Source: Impatiens glandulifera
Taxonomy: Eukaryota > Streptophyta > Magnoliopsida > Ericales > Balsaminaceae
Assembly: GCF_907164915.1 (NCBI RefSeq)
Contig: NC_061867.1
Location: forward strand, 51,091,852 to 51,155,851
Reading direction: 5' to 3'
Length of the DNA: 64,000 nt
Shown piece after piece: positions 34,590 to 46,059 of this stretch. Each line of letters starts with the position of its first letter. The stretch's first letter is position 1. Below the pieces are notes generated by a model that ran no database searches, was not told the DNA's origin, and worked only from the letters and a program-made list of their open reading frames with translations. Position numbers and translations under genes: made by a program.

Positions 34590-35215
34590 TATCTTGACTA
34601 GGGCTTCTTACTTAATCTTTTCCTCTTCATTCTATCATGGTCTCAACCTGTTGAGCCTCTGCAACTTACTTTCCTTTCTTCTTGCCTCCTCTTCCTATAT
34701 ACAATAATAACAATAATATTTAACCAAATGTCCCCCCAGTTTCATTGAGAATACAAAGATGAAAAAACTGGTTAATTAGAAATGAACTTGCCTTTTCTAT
34801 TATTATTCAACTGTGTTGCTTTTATTTTCAATCGTTTTTTCAATCTCAACTGAGCTGATGTTGATGTTGAAGGTTTTTACTCAGCCTCTTTATTTGCATC
34901 TGCTACTAATTCATTCAATACAGAGTTTGAATTCATCAGAGGGGGTTGTTCAGTATCTGAAAAGGATAATAGAAAAGTGTTCAAAAATCTACTAAATTTG
35001 CATATGCTGCTGCGTCTTCAATAAAGAGTTTTAAATTCATCAGAGTGTTCATCATCATTATGTGAAAAGGATACATGAGGTAATAATAATAATAATGTTG
35101 AAAATCAAATAATCTTTCTAACTGTCTATGATTTGGGTGTTTCCAGTTGGATTAATAAAAAGCTTGAAGCTTTGCCAAAAAGCAAGGAGAGAAGCCCTGT
35201 GATGCAGGTGAGTTT
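34590..35215. pseudogene. Exon-like fragments inside the long-TIR element (possible gene capture)
   Basis: On the minus strand, about 34785-34985 reads SDTEQPPLMNSNSVLNELV and continues with a basic stretch ending LNNNRKGK, broken by one stop. A second block at 34625-34695 follows an AG and reads EEEARRKESKLQRLNRLRP before a stop. On the plus strand, 35149-35207 reads INKKLEALPKSKERSPVMQ between an AG and a GTGAGT donor. A nearby sequence is duplicated (about 34920-34970 and 35022-35072). I do not recognise the source protein(s). They could be captured exons of a host gene or chance frames. The basic coiled-coil tail ending at a stop is the most gene-like. Confidence 0.35.
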
Positions 35216-36559
35216 TTGTTGTCCCCTTAGGGTTTATGTTATCTTTTGGGTATTATTATATATTAGCTTTTTTGTTCCATCAATTCTTGAGATTTAAAAT
35301 TGATCTCTGTTATTTGGGTGCAATCTCAGTTGTGTAAGAGCAATTATATCCTAATAGTAGAGAATCAAAAACTTGTAACTATCTATGTACAATTTTGAGC
35401 CTCAATTTAGAGACCTTGATGCCCTTAGTCCTCGTGATTGATTTAACAAAATGGGATTAAATTGGTTAATAGTAGATAGGCGAAGAAGATGATATTTGAT
35501 CTCATCTAATACGCAAGAAGATAGTTTATGCATGTGTGAAGCGTTTATTCTTTTCATTAACTGAACAAATACAATCAATCAATCCCCAGCTTCAATTTCA
35601 CAATCAAACCAAAAAATGAAAAAATAAAGTTAAAACATGCAAGGCTATAACAAGAAAGAAAGAAATTAATTATAATAGTCTGCTCTAACATCAACTTCCA
35701 AAGCTCATTTAAATACCCACCCATATTGTCTGTCCTAAAATCTAGCACATACTCCATCATACCTAAGATTTCAAGTAGCTTAATGTCATCTCCATTTCTT
35801 CTTGCTGGTTCATCTCCACGGTGATGGAAGGCTGTAATTTACATAGGAGGATTATTTATATTTCAATACATCAAATATGGGCTCATTTATAATAAATATA
35901 CCTCATCAACTACCCCACGCCCAACTCCAAGCCCAATGCCCAACTCCAAGCCCAACGCCCAACGCCCAACTAAAACCCTAAAAATAATCTTGCATTCAGG
36001 TTTGTTCAGCAGCATGTAAAAGAGAAACTGAATGATTAGAACGAGAAATGAAGAATAGAATGTGAAAAAACCTGAGGAAGCACAGCGTCGCGGGACTCAG
36101 CGTCGCCCTGACTTGGCGCTTGTCCGGCTGGGTAAAAGTAAACGGATATGGCTTGGGACAGGTGCCGAGGAAACTTTCCCACGTTAGGAGCTTGGCGATC
36201 GTCCGGCTTGGGAGGAACCGTCGCGGCTGGAAGACGGCCGGGAAGAGAGGGAAAGAAACGGGAAGAAATGGAGAAAAGAAAAGGAAGAAGAAGAAAAAGA
36301 AAAAAAAAATTAATAAGGATAAAAGTGTCAAAATTTTAAAAAAAAGATTAAAAATTAAAACTGAATTTTATAAGATTATTTTTAAAAATAGCCCTAAAAG
36401 GGTCATATTATCGAATTCCCCGTTGGTTCTGCTACTTGAAGAAAGAAGCCCTAGATCCTGCTACTTGAAAGGAAAGGAAAGGAAATGTAGAGGCTATGAT
36501 CAAGATGTTGCTTTCACAAACTAGCATAATTGTTACTTGCTAGATTTTGTTTAATCGTT

Positions 36560-38045
36560 CTTCTCTGAACTGAAATTCATCCAAGGAAGAAGAGAAGATG
36601 AATAATGCAGACGCCGTCTGATAGTACATGTAATTCTGCAGCTGCAGACGCTTCTCTTCCCCAGGTATTCAGATTTCTCTATTCAAAATACCTAGATTAT
36701 CTTACCGAATCGCACCAAATCACTGTTATGTTTTTCATTTCTACGGTTTCACAACTAAATGCAGGCTAGTTCGCATCAATCAATCTGAACAATCTGAACC
36801 TGTAATTTCAATGTCCAATGCGAGAAGACCAGGCATCCCTTCTCTTCATGTGCCGCTTAGACCCTTAGGCTTTTCCGGTAGCCATAGCGGCCAACATTTA
36901 TATCAGTCTCAGAGCTTCAAGAAGAAGAAGTTTGATGTCACTGTAAATGAGAAAAGCCCTCTACTTAATCCAGAAATTAATCTGGATTCACAGAGTCCGA
37001 TTCTGGCTAATTTCAAGTCTCTTTAGACTAGAGGCCGCAGGTCTCTTCCTATTCTGCTTCAAATCTATCCAATTTCATTATTTAGAAACGAGCCAATCTT
37101 TTGGGTTTAATCTAGGTTTTATTAATAAGTTGTGAGCATGCATAGGTTAAGGATCTAAGGTGAGACTTTTGTTTTTGTTTAACTAAAATTTGACGAGTGT
37201 TACAGTAAAACTCATATCAAATGATCTTTATTTGATGAGCAAAAGGGCTGATATGATTCTTGTGCCAAGAGAAACTAAACCCCTTTATTGATTGGAAGAC
37301 ACAATTGAATTACATAGATAAATTTTGTATCTTCATTAACAATTCATGTTACAAGTTTGCAGGTCTCAAGATTATACTGATGTACTCTACTGTCTTGGAC
37401 AGGTTATCTCCTTTCTTAATCTGATATAGTTTGAGTTGATTGTGAGATTTTTTAATCATTTAATTTCCTTGCTAGTTATTTGAAAAGGTTGAGATTAATA
37501 AACTAGTTGACAGTCGATTCTCTGAGATATATATATATAATAAGCCTTAAATATAAGGCCCCATCAAAGATAAATTCACATTTGTTTAATGTAAGGTATC
37601 TTGTACTACTTGGAGCAGAGCCCCCAAAGATAATTCATTCCAGAGAGAATATTTCATATTTAGTATTGCTATCCCACCACCGATCTTGTGTCCATGACCT
37701 CAATATGTTTTTTTTTTATATTTATTTATGAATTAGCTAATAAATTTATCATTATAGAGATGTAGACTAGTAGTTTTTCTTAATATCAGCACATTTCATT
37801 AGAAAACTCATTTGTTTCCTTTAAATTTGAAAAGAATCTCTTCTGAATACTCAAATGGTGCTGAAATTGACTTGTTAGATTATCTATCTGAAACTTTCTC
37901 AACAGATGCAATTGCAGTTGTACCAGTCACATTGTTATGTGAAGCATCTAAGCCAGAGGACTTTTTCAAACCCTGCCTCTTTCCTACCTTTGTTGCATCT
38001 CAATCCTCTCGTACAATCAAAAATCAGGTACTCATGGTATTATAA
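36560..38045 (+). pseudogene. Unrecognised captured gene fragment within CACTA4
   Basis: Three exon-like blocks lie in order on the plus strand. At 36608-36664 a short ATG frame (MQTPSDSTCNSAAADASLPQ) ends at a donor (CCCAG then GTATTC). At 36766-37026, after an acceptor (AATGCAG), 71 codons or more include RRPGIPSLHVPLRPLGFSGS and end in FKSL with a stop. At about 37820-38027 a frame including IDLLDYLSETFSTDAIAVVP ends at a donor (AATCAG then GTACTC). Base composition is richer in GC than the surroundings and codon use looks coding. The first two blocks do not join in one frame, so the gene is broken. CACTA elements are known to capture host gene pieces. The donor gene was not identified. 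Confidence 0.5.
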
Positions 38046-39009
38046 ATCTAAACAACTCTAAGTTGAGAGTTCATTGAAGCTAAAATAATGTATTTTTTTG
38101 GTGTTGGTTTTAAGGTGATTCTTATCGATGATCAATTCTCTGTGTCTAGACTTAACAACCAATGAAAATATTTTCTTGAATAAACTAGATCAACTCTTTC
38201 TCTTGACAGGGTATATATTATCACTCTCCTAAAACACACTTTGTTTGAACTTGGGTTGTTTTCACATAACCTCATTTGATTTAGGTTATGATATTTAGGA
38301 CTTTATTTGAGTAAAAGACTCTATATTGACCCATAGAAATATGTAATGAGTAAATTTACTTTATAAGAATGTAATTAAGAAGAGGAGGAACTCATGGCAA
38401 GATGGAGTTGTTTGTGTACTAATTGTCCTATCCATACTAATTCAAACTATATACTTACAAGTTCCAAACCAAAGATCAAATTGGAACTTACACATACTTT
38501 CCTTGAACCTTAGTTAGTTTTGCAATTTATTATAGTTTTACAATTTATTACATTCTGAATTGAAATGAAATTTTCAATGAATAATGAATAATAATAAATG
38601 ACCAGGTGATGTTTCCTCTTTCACGAACACTAACAAGACCAAGTTGCATGAATGTGAAGAAAAAGAAAATCAAGAAGCAATGACAAGATCTCTTTCTCAA
38701 GAATAGATGTTGGTGTCATTCTATTTAATCAATAAAGCTGCTGGTACAAGGAAAGTTGGATAGTGTATAATTTTCAAATCACAACATCTTCTAGATTATC
38801 TTCAATGGTATATCATTTAATTTATTTTAACAATTAGTTGTAAATGAAATTTAATGTATTTTCTACATATTAAATGATATTGTTTGAAATGTTTGAAAAC
38901 ATTGTTATAAATTTAACAAATTTGATAATATATATTTTTTATTGTTTTAAAAGAATCAGTAATTTGACAAAAAAAAAATAGTAATTAAAATAAATAATTT
39001 AATTCAAAA

Positions 39010-39208
39010 ACACTTATAGCAACGGTAATTAATTACTGTCGCCAAATCACAGCCACTGTTTTTGAATCCAGTCGCCAAAAATTAGCTACGGAAGTAATAG
39101 CGACACATGGCTACGGGCTCTAATACTGTCGCGGTTGACTTTTAGCGACAGTAAAACAATCAATAACGACGGGAATTATCGTCGCTGTTGACTTCTTTTT
39201 TACTGGTG
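39010..39208. repeat. CACTA4 right terminal and subterminal motifs
   Basis: GCGACAGTAAAAC, TCGTCGCTGTTGAC, CTGTCGCC and related inverted motifs precede the terminus TACTGGTG. The left end (31767-31840) has the matching GCGACAG and GGTCGCTGTTGA pair. Confidence 0.75.
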
Positions 39209-40729
39209 TAACTTTTAGAGAGGTTGATGGGAGGCCCGACGGTGCTGACGTGAGAAGAACACGGTGGTCTAGACATGTGGGGTCGGTTGTGCAGGACCCT
39301 TCAACCGTCTCACACCGTCTTTTGAAGTGGAAGGCATTAAGTGCTGACCAATTGGATTACATTTGGACTGTTGTGAAGGTAATAATTAATAAATAATTAT
39401 ATATTAATCATTCAATAATTTTTTTATAACATTTGAATGTTTTTATTTTCAGGATCCGTTCGAGGCTACTAATGGTTCTATTGATTCTTTTCGAAAGACC
39501 GAATTGGGACACGCCAAACAGATATGGGATAGATGGCGCTCGGATTTGAACAAGGAATATATCCGCGTCAATCAAGGAGACGAGGCGGCGGTACTGGCCA
39601 ATCCTCCACCAGACTACGATCGAGATGATTGGGAGTTTGTGTGTCGCAACCATTTCTTTACGGAAAAATTTAAAGTACTATTTCATAATTCAAATAAAAT
39701 CTGATATTAGTTATTCTAACTTTAATTTGTTTATTTGAAATCCAGAAAAATAGTAGTACAAATATTGTTAACAGAAAGAAACTGAAATTCCCACATCATA
39801 CAAGAAGTAGACCGTTTGCTCAAATTGAAGAAAAGTTGGTAAGTACATTATTTGTAATAACTTAATATAAAGATTGTTATTAATTATATAAATTTTTTAT
39901 TTCAACAAGCGATTGAAATGGGACGGGCTCCATCTATCGTTGAAGTGTTCAAGAGGACCCGTATCCCGAAACCGACAAAAGAAAACCCAACTCCGGTCCC
40001 GGACGAACGCGTGCAAGAGAAAATTGTAAGTGAATTGAATTTAAATAAATTACTTATAACTAGTTTATTTATTATTAAATAAATGACAAATTATTTCAAA
40101 TGTGCAGGTTGAGATGGAGGAAGTAAGAAGTAACGAACCAGAAATATCCGACTTTGAGTTGACAAAGAGAGTGTTCGGACGCCAAATGCATGGGGGAGTA
40201 TTCGGTATGGGATCAGGTGTCCAACCCACACACTTTGTGAGGATCTTCGAAGTTCCAATAATTCTCAACGAGCCACTAATCGATTGTTTGAGGATAATCA
40301 AAGAATGGCGATGGAACTGGAGGAATTGAAGAAAATGGATGAAGAAAAAACTCAAACGATTAATTAAATACAAGCGGAAAAGGTAGAATTGATTTCAAGA
40401 ATGGATAGGGAAAGTGCAAAACAGGAGAAGGAAATGTTAGAATTGAATGCAAGATTAGAGAGTTTTGAAATGTTTATGTGGCAATACCAACCACCTCCTC
40501 CCCCACCAGCTAATTCTAAGACGTTTCGACTGTATGAATTGATTGAATAAGTTTAATAGTTAATGTAAAACATGTTGTTTTGATGATTGGTTTGAGAATT
40601 TTGGAATGATCATTTGTTTTATGAATGTATTTTTTTTATGAATTGATTGGTTTGGATGAACAGGTTTCGGTTGAGCACAAAACAATCGGGCTATTTTCTA
40701 AATTTTGTAAGGAAAAACTAAACGTTAAA

Positions 40730-41254
40730 TGGAATCTTTCGGTTTTTCTTCGAAGGAAAAAACCGAAGGTTAATTTATTAACTCTCGGTTTTTCTTCAAA
40801 GGGAAAAACCGAAGGTTAATTGAATAACTCTCGGTTTTTCTTGAAAGGGAAAAACCGAAAGTTAATTGAACACCTTTCGGTTTTTCTTCAAAGGGAAAAA
40901 CCGAAGGATAATTGAAAAACTCTCGGTTTTTTCTTCAAAGGGAAAAACCGAAAGTTAATTGAATAACTCTCCATTTTTCTTCAAAGGGAAACCGAAAGTT
41001 AATTGAACACCTTTCGGATTTTCCCTTTGAAGAAAAACCGAAAGTTTTCCATACAACTCTTGGTTTTTTTCTCGGTTATCTAAACCGAAAACTCTACGAT
41101 ATCTCTCGGTAAACGCTTAATTGTTTTTAACGACATAGTCAATACCGATGGATGGCGAGAGTTACCTTAACTCTCAGAATTGGGTCTATACCGGAAGTTA
41201 TAGGGTCAAAACCAAGAGTTTTTACTCTCGGTTTTGACCCCTTTTTCACTAGTG
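40730..41254. repeat. CACTA3 right terminal and subterminal array
   Basis: About eight inverted pairs of AAACCGAA(A/G)GTTAATT and (T/C)TCTCGGTTTTTCTT are spaced roughly 60-65 bp apart, leading to CACTAGTG at 41254. The 3 bp outside are ACA. The matching left flank has been lost. Confidence 0.85.
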
Positions 41255-42700
41255 ACACTATGTTAATTATTTATTTATTTATATATATTAAATTACATTT
41301 AGTAAAAATTATAAAATATGATTATTAATTAATTAATTTTTTTATTTAAAAAAATTAATTAATATAATAAGTTAAATGTATTAGATTTATTTTAAATTTT
41401 ATTTATTATGTAAAATGTATAAATATAAATTTTCATCTAAAGTTTCATAAATAATAGTTTGAATGTCAATTATCTAAAATATGTTTTAAAACATACAAAA
41501 TAATTATTCAAATAAAATTAGTTAAATTTGTTATTATAAAGTGAATTTATACCTAATTATTTAATTAGGTATACGATGTTTATTATTATATATAATTAAA
41601 AGTAGTGGAGATTTTTTTTGATAAAATAAAGTTTTTTAAATGTTTTATTAATTTTAAAAATTTTAGAGTGATTTAAGATTTTTTTTTTAAATGATTTAAT
41701 GATACACAAATATTAATAAATTATTACGGCAAGTATTGATACTTTATTTTATAAAAAAATATTAGATATATTATTAATTTTATATTTAATATAATTAAAA
41801 GTAGATTTTGATTTTTTAAATTAAAATATATTTTTATAACTATTCACTATTGATTTTTTTTTTAATTAATATTAATTTTATAAATTAAATTTTTATTTAA
41901 ATAATAAAATTAATTTAATCATTTTATTTTATAAATTATTTTTTTTGGTTAAGTAAAATTTCTTATTATTATATTGTAAAATTTTGGAGTGATTTAAAAT
42001 ATTTTAAAGTGATCAGATAATAAACCATTAAATATATGTTCAATTATTAGGAGACTGGGAAAGATGTGTTAATTTGATAATGTTAGTATAAAAGTGAGTG
42101 ATTTGAATACGAAAATGAGAAAGAAATGGGAAAGTTGGATAGAAATTATAAATATATATTATTATATTATTAAAATTAAAATAAATAAAATATATTTATT
42201 ATTTAATGTGTAAATTATAAATAATTAAAAAATTAATAAGTAATTAAAAAAAGTAATATCGAAATAAAATTATTAATATATTAAAAATTTTATTAATATA
42301 ATTTATTTATTTTTTATTTTCATTTATATTATTTAAGTTAATATTTTTAATATTGTATTTTTTTTATGTTTCATTTTAATTATAAATATTACATTTATGA
42401 AATTAAATAATTTATAAATTAAATAAAGATGTAATAGGTTTAGAGGATGTTAATGTGAGTAATGGTGATATGTCGTGTCTATAATTGTGTCGTGTTTATA
42501 CTCGTGTTGTATTGTGTCGTGTTTATACTCGTGTTGTGTCCGTGTTGACTCGTAACCGAATTACGATCGTATAAACTCATAATCGTGTCGTGTCGTTTCG
42601 TATTTGTATCGTGACAACTCAAGATCCAAGTGAAATAATATATTATTATGTTGTTCCGTACCAATATTATAATGTTGAATCGTGTCGTTTCATATTTATA
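41255..42700 (+). mobile_element. Repeat family R, copy B (left end removed by CACTA3)
   Basis: It matches copy A from its AT-rich part onward (ACACTATGTTAATTATTTAT) and reaches the right end of the family (TCGTGTCGTTTCATATTTAT, about 42700). At 42041-42060 it has AATTATTAGGAGACTGGG, the unoccupied version of the CACTA2 insertion site. No coding capacity was seen. Confidence 0.75.
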
Positions 42701-43335
42701 TCACAGTCAGTCAATTTTCAAGCGTATGTACCGTCTGTGAATTATGAAGGAGAATTCTTCTCCATCTTTATAACCGACTTTGAGACCTTGTTTGGTTTCA
42801 TCTTATTTTGAGAATTGGGTTTTTCTTTATTAAGTGCAATAGATAAATAGTAATTATGATTAGACCACATCATCACGAGAATGACATCACAATGACAAGT
42901 CATATTAAAAACTTACTAAAAAAAATCAATACAAAAATAATCTCAAATCATATTCTTTTCCAAGCCTGATAATCATAATAGTATTGATTTTGAGATATAT
43001 TAAGCTATGTCATAAAAAATCTTAGGAGATTCATTTCTTTTAGTTTTCTTTTAGTCATTACCTGTTTGGTTTTTCTTATTTGAGAAGGGGTTTAATATGA
43101 TTTTTTTAAAATTGATTGTTGGTTGAAAAAGTTAGAAAACAAATTCTAGGTTATTTAAAAATTTAGATTAAGTAATTGGATGATTGAAATAAAATAAAAT
43201 ACCATAAGTGGATTTTTAGTACAAACCTTATGTCAATCAGCTCTTATACTCTCTCTCAATATTTTAATTAAGGAAATGTATTTTAAATTATTTAAAATAA
43301 CTTTAATTCATTTATATAACCAATTCATCCGTATA
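42701..43335. other. Spacer between family R copies
   Basis: This is AT-rich with no gene. About 43060-43210 resembles, in the same orientation, 45410-45560, and is related to the repeat at 45230-45590 and 53960-54340. Confidence 0.5.
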
Positions 43336-45125
43336 TAGATAAATATGAACTGACACGATCCAACACGATATTTGTACGAAACGACACGATACAATATTAT
43401 TTCACTCGGGTCTTGGGTTGACACAATATAAGAACGAGACGACACGATCACAACACAATCATTAGTTTAGATCGTAACACGATTACGAGTCGATACGGAC
43501 ACAACACGAGTATAGACACGAGCACTAGTATATACTCGAAACGACATAAACACAATTAGCCACATGACATAAACTACTCACATTCACAATCTCTAAACCT
43601 ATTACATTTTTATTAAATTAATAAATTATTTAATTTCATAAATATAATATTTATAATTAAAATTAAACATACTAAAATAATATTAAAAATATTAATTTAA
43701 ATAAAATAAAATTAAATAAAATAATAAATAAATAAATTATATGAATAAAAATATGAGACTATTAATAATTCTTGAGATATTACTTTCATTAATTACTTAT
43801 TAATTTTTTAATTATTTATAATTTTAATTATTGTTAATACAATAATTAATAAATATATGATAATAATTTTAATAATATAATAATTTTAATAATATAATAA
43901 TTTATATTTAAAATTTATACCCACATTTCTCATTTTCATAATCAAACTACCCACATTCACATCAATATTATCAAATTACCACTTCTCTTACGGTCTCTTA
44001 ATAATTGATCACATATTTAATTGTTTATCATTATATTATTTTAAAAAAATCTTAAATCACTCCAAAATTTTACAAGTTTATAAGAAGTTTTATCTAACAA
44101 ATTTTTTTTTATAAAATAACAAAATTTAAAATAATTTTATTAATTAAATAAAAAATTAAATTATAAAATTAATATTTATTAAAAAAATCAATTTCCAGTA
44201 ATTAGTTATAAAAATATATTTTAACCCAAAAAATCTCAAACTACTTTTAACTATATTAAATAAAAAATTAATAATATATTAATTCTAATAATTATTTCAT
44301 AAAAAACTACTTGCCATTAATAATGGATTAATATTTGTATATCACTAAATCAATTTTAAAAAATCTTAAATCACTCTAAAATTTTAAAAATTAATAAAAC
44401 ATTTCAAAAAATAAATTTTGTTTTATTATAAAAAAATATCCACTACATTTAATTATATATAATAATAAATATCATATACCTAATTAAATAATTGGGTATA
44501 AATTATCTAATATTTTAAATTATAAAATTTCACATTTATTATATTTAACTAGTTTAATATATATCTTTTTTTAATTAAATTAATAACTTTATAACAACAA
44601 ATTTAATTAATTTTATTTAGATAATTATTTGTAGGTTTTAAAACACATTTTAAATAATTGATATCCAAATTATTATTTATAAACTTATATGTTAAAATTT
44701 ATATTTACATATTTTACATATTAAATAACTTTTTAAATAAATTTAATACATTTAACTTATTAAATAAATTTAATTTTTTTAAACTAAAATAAATTAATAA
44801 TCATATTTTATAATTTTTTAATAATATATTACTATATATAAAAAAATAAATAATTAACATGAGTGTGTCATGATTTTGTTGACACAATGACAAAGTTTAG
44901 TCAAAATAACATGAAATATGAATTTAAACACGAGTTAGCACGACACGAATAAATTTGTGGACACGAATAACATGACACGAAAGAGTAAGTGAATCATAAT
45001 ATTTTTAGTTGGTCAAGACACAATACAACACAAATAAAATTAAGATACGACACATCACAACACAATTAAGAGTCTAATACGACTTACTCAAGTAAATACA
45101 AACGTATTCGTATCTCGTATATATT
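43336..45125 (-). mobile_element. Repeat family R, copy C, the only uninterrupted full copy
   Basis: This is the inverse of copy A/B over its whole length (about 1.79 kb), with CGACACG-rich sequence at 43350-43560 and 44860-45115 around an AT-rich core. The CACTA2 target (inverse) is intact at about 43990-44010. GTATATA lies on both sides (about 43329 and 45116), a possible target duplication, but the region is so AT-rich that this is weak. No protein was seen. Confidence 0.7.
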
Positions 45126-45229
45126 TTATTTGGATGCAATAAGCTACTTGATACCATAAATTGAAACATCACTACATCATCTAATTAATGCCATATAATT
45201 AATGAATTATAATTATGTAAACCCAAAAT

Positions 45230-45590
45230 CTGCACAAGGTTTTGCAAATAAAATTTTAATTTTAACAAAATCAAACTTAATATATTAAATTTTGTTATAA
45301 TCTTTTATGTTTTTTTTTTAAAAATTGGAAACATAATTCTTAAAATCACTTTCTTAATTTATCTTTTTTATTATAAAAAACCCCTTTTTATGAATTTTAC
45401 TAATGTTATCTCTATATTTTCTCTTATATTTAAAAAAGGCTATTTGAATGTTCAATCAGTTGAATTATTATAAAATATTTAAAATTTAAATTAAGTAAAT
45501 GGATTGTTGAAAATAATAAAACATAATAATTGGAGAATGTTTTGTAAAAACAAACTAAATATCAGACGAGCCTAAATACTCTATTTATTT
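45230..45590 (-). repeat. AT-rich dispersed repeat (inverse copy of 53960-54340)
   Basis: In inverse orientation it shares a block order with 53960-54340: TTTACAAAACATT, CAACAATCCA, a TAAATTAAGAAA stretch, AATTATGTTTCCAA, and ACATAAAAGATTATAACAAAAT. Partial copies are at 55370-55480 and 57480-57600. It is probably a small non-autonomous element, but the ends were not resolved. Confidence 0.6.
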
Positions 45591-45689
45591 TAAGAGTGAT
45601 AGGGAAGGAATGAGAAATAAATTAATGACTTGACATCACCTCTTTAGTTGGAAAAAAGAAAATGTGGAAAGAAAAGGAGAAGAGAGAGA

Positions 45690-46052
45690 AATTAATTGAT
45701 TTTTTAAAATTTATTTATTTATATTTTATTTTAATTTATATTATTTAAATTAAAAAAATTAAAATTGTATTTTAGTAGGTTTAATTTTAATTATAAATAT
45801 TACATTTATGAAATTAAAAAATTTATTAATGGAATAAAAATGTAATAGGTTTAGAGAATGCCAATGTAAGTAGTTATAAGGTCATGTTATTAATTGTGTT
45901 TATGTTGTTTCGTGTGTATACTCGTGTCGTGTCGTGTCTATACTTGTGTTGTGCATATACTCGTGTTGTGTCTGTGTCGACTCGTAACTGTGTTACGATC
46001 GTATAAAATTATAATCGTGTCGTGATTGTGTCGTCTCATGCTTGTATCGTGT
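45690..46052 (+). mobile_element. Repeat family R, copy D (3' fragment joined to Copia)
   Basis: It matches the right part of copy A (about 28610-28985), including TATACTCGTGTCGTG and TTACGATCGTATAAA. It stops abruptly at TATCGTGTC (46052), where Copia gag sequence begins. Confidence 0.7.
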
Positions 46053-46059
46053 CTGAAAA

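Larger units (their letters stand above)
32022..36421. mobile_element. 4400-bp long-terminal-inverted-repeat element, TSD GTTGGTTC
   Basis: The left arm (32022-32855, 834 bp) and right arm (35765-36421, 657 bp) are near-perfect inverse copies, starting GGGGAATTTGATAATATGAC. Direct 8-bp duplications GTTGGTTC flank it (32014-32021 and 36422-36429). The length difference is mostly the GTTGA array in the left arm. The arms are partly GC-rich (32190-32380). No transposase frame is present. Long arms fit a Mutator-like or foldback element. The 8-bp duplication also fits hAT, but arms this long are unusual there. The core (32856-35764) has exon-like pieces that may be captured host sequence. Confidence 0.85.
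31767..39208. mobile_element. CACTA4: non-autonomous CACTA-type element (7442 bp with its insert), TSD TAA
   Basis: The left end is CACTAATAAAAATGATGTCA at 31767 and the right end is the inverse of CACCAGTAAAAAAGAAGTCA, ending at 39208. Both are flanked by TAA (31764-31766 and 39209-39211). The termini align over about 30 bp with a few mismatches and share GCGACAG / CTGTCGC subterminal motifs. Removing it restores the CACTA3 frame, which proves the insertion. Inside are the 4400-bp long-TIR element and exon-like fragments (36560-38045), but no transposase gene. The degenerate termini (CACCA on one side) suggest age or a divergent family. Confidence 0.88.
31287..40550 (+). pseudogene. CACTA3 second gene (transposase_24 type), split by CACTA4
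   Basis: The first exon (31287-31612) starts MSKGSKELWWSMRKTPSK, is acidic towards its end and has a donor at GTAACT. The next exon (about 31670-31766) ends in 'GIRIPLT', where CACTA4 is inserted. Reading continues at 39212 with 'FREVDGRPDG' in the same frame if CACTA4 and one TAA are removed. Further exons are: WSRHVGSVVQ (39209-39379); KQIWDRWRSDLN with ANPPPDY (about 39452-39673); a basic KKLKFPHHTRSRPF block (39746-39838); EMGRAPSIVEVFKRT (39909-40025); and a C-terminal coiled coil with a PPPPPP tail ending at 40550. A frameshift near 40225 and a TAA near 40365 add further damage. The domain order is that of the Ptta/En/Spm transposase_24 family. Confidence 0.85.
29003..41254 (+). mobile_element. 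CACTA3: 5'-truncated CACTA transposon, interrupted by CACTA4
   Basis: The right end is CACTAGTG at 41247-41254, with CCGAAGGTT-type subterminal repeats before it. The left terminus, leader and N-terminal transposase region are absent, and the sequence starts inside the TNP2 domain directly against family R copy A. It encodes a TNP2 remnant and a second gene, both in plus orientation. The second gene is split by CACTA4 at 31767-39208. Without that insert about 4.8 kb of CACTA3 remain. With one terminus gone it should be immobile. The motif and protein similarity place it with CACTA1. Confidence 0.88.

Noticed and set aside
36120..36524. Arg/Lys-rich frames in the right arm of the long-TIR element
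   Set aside because: They come from the purine-rich strand of the inverted arm, and the inverse sequence at 32025-32340 gives matching artefacts. No family resemblance.
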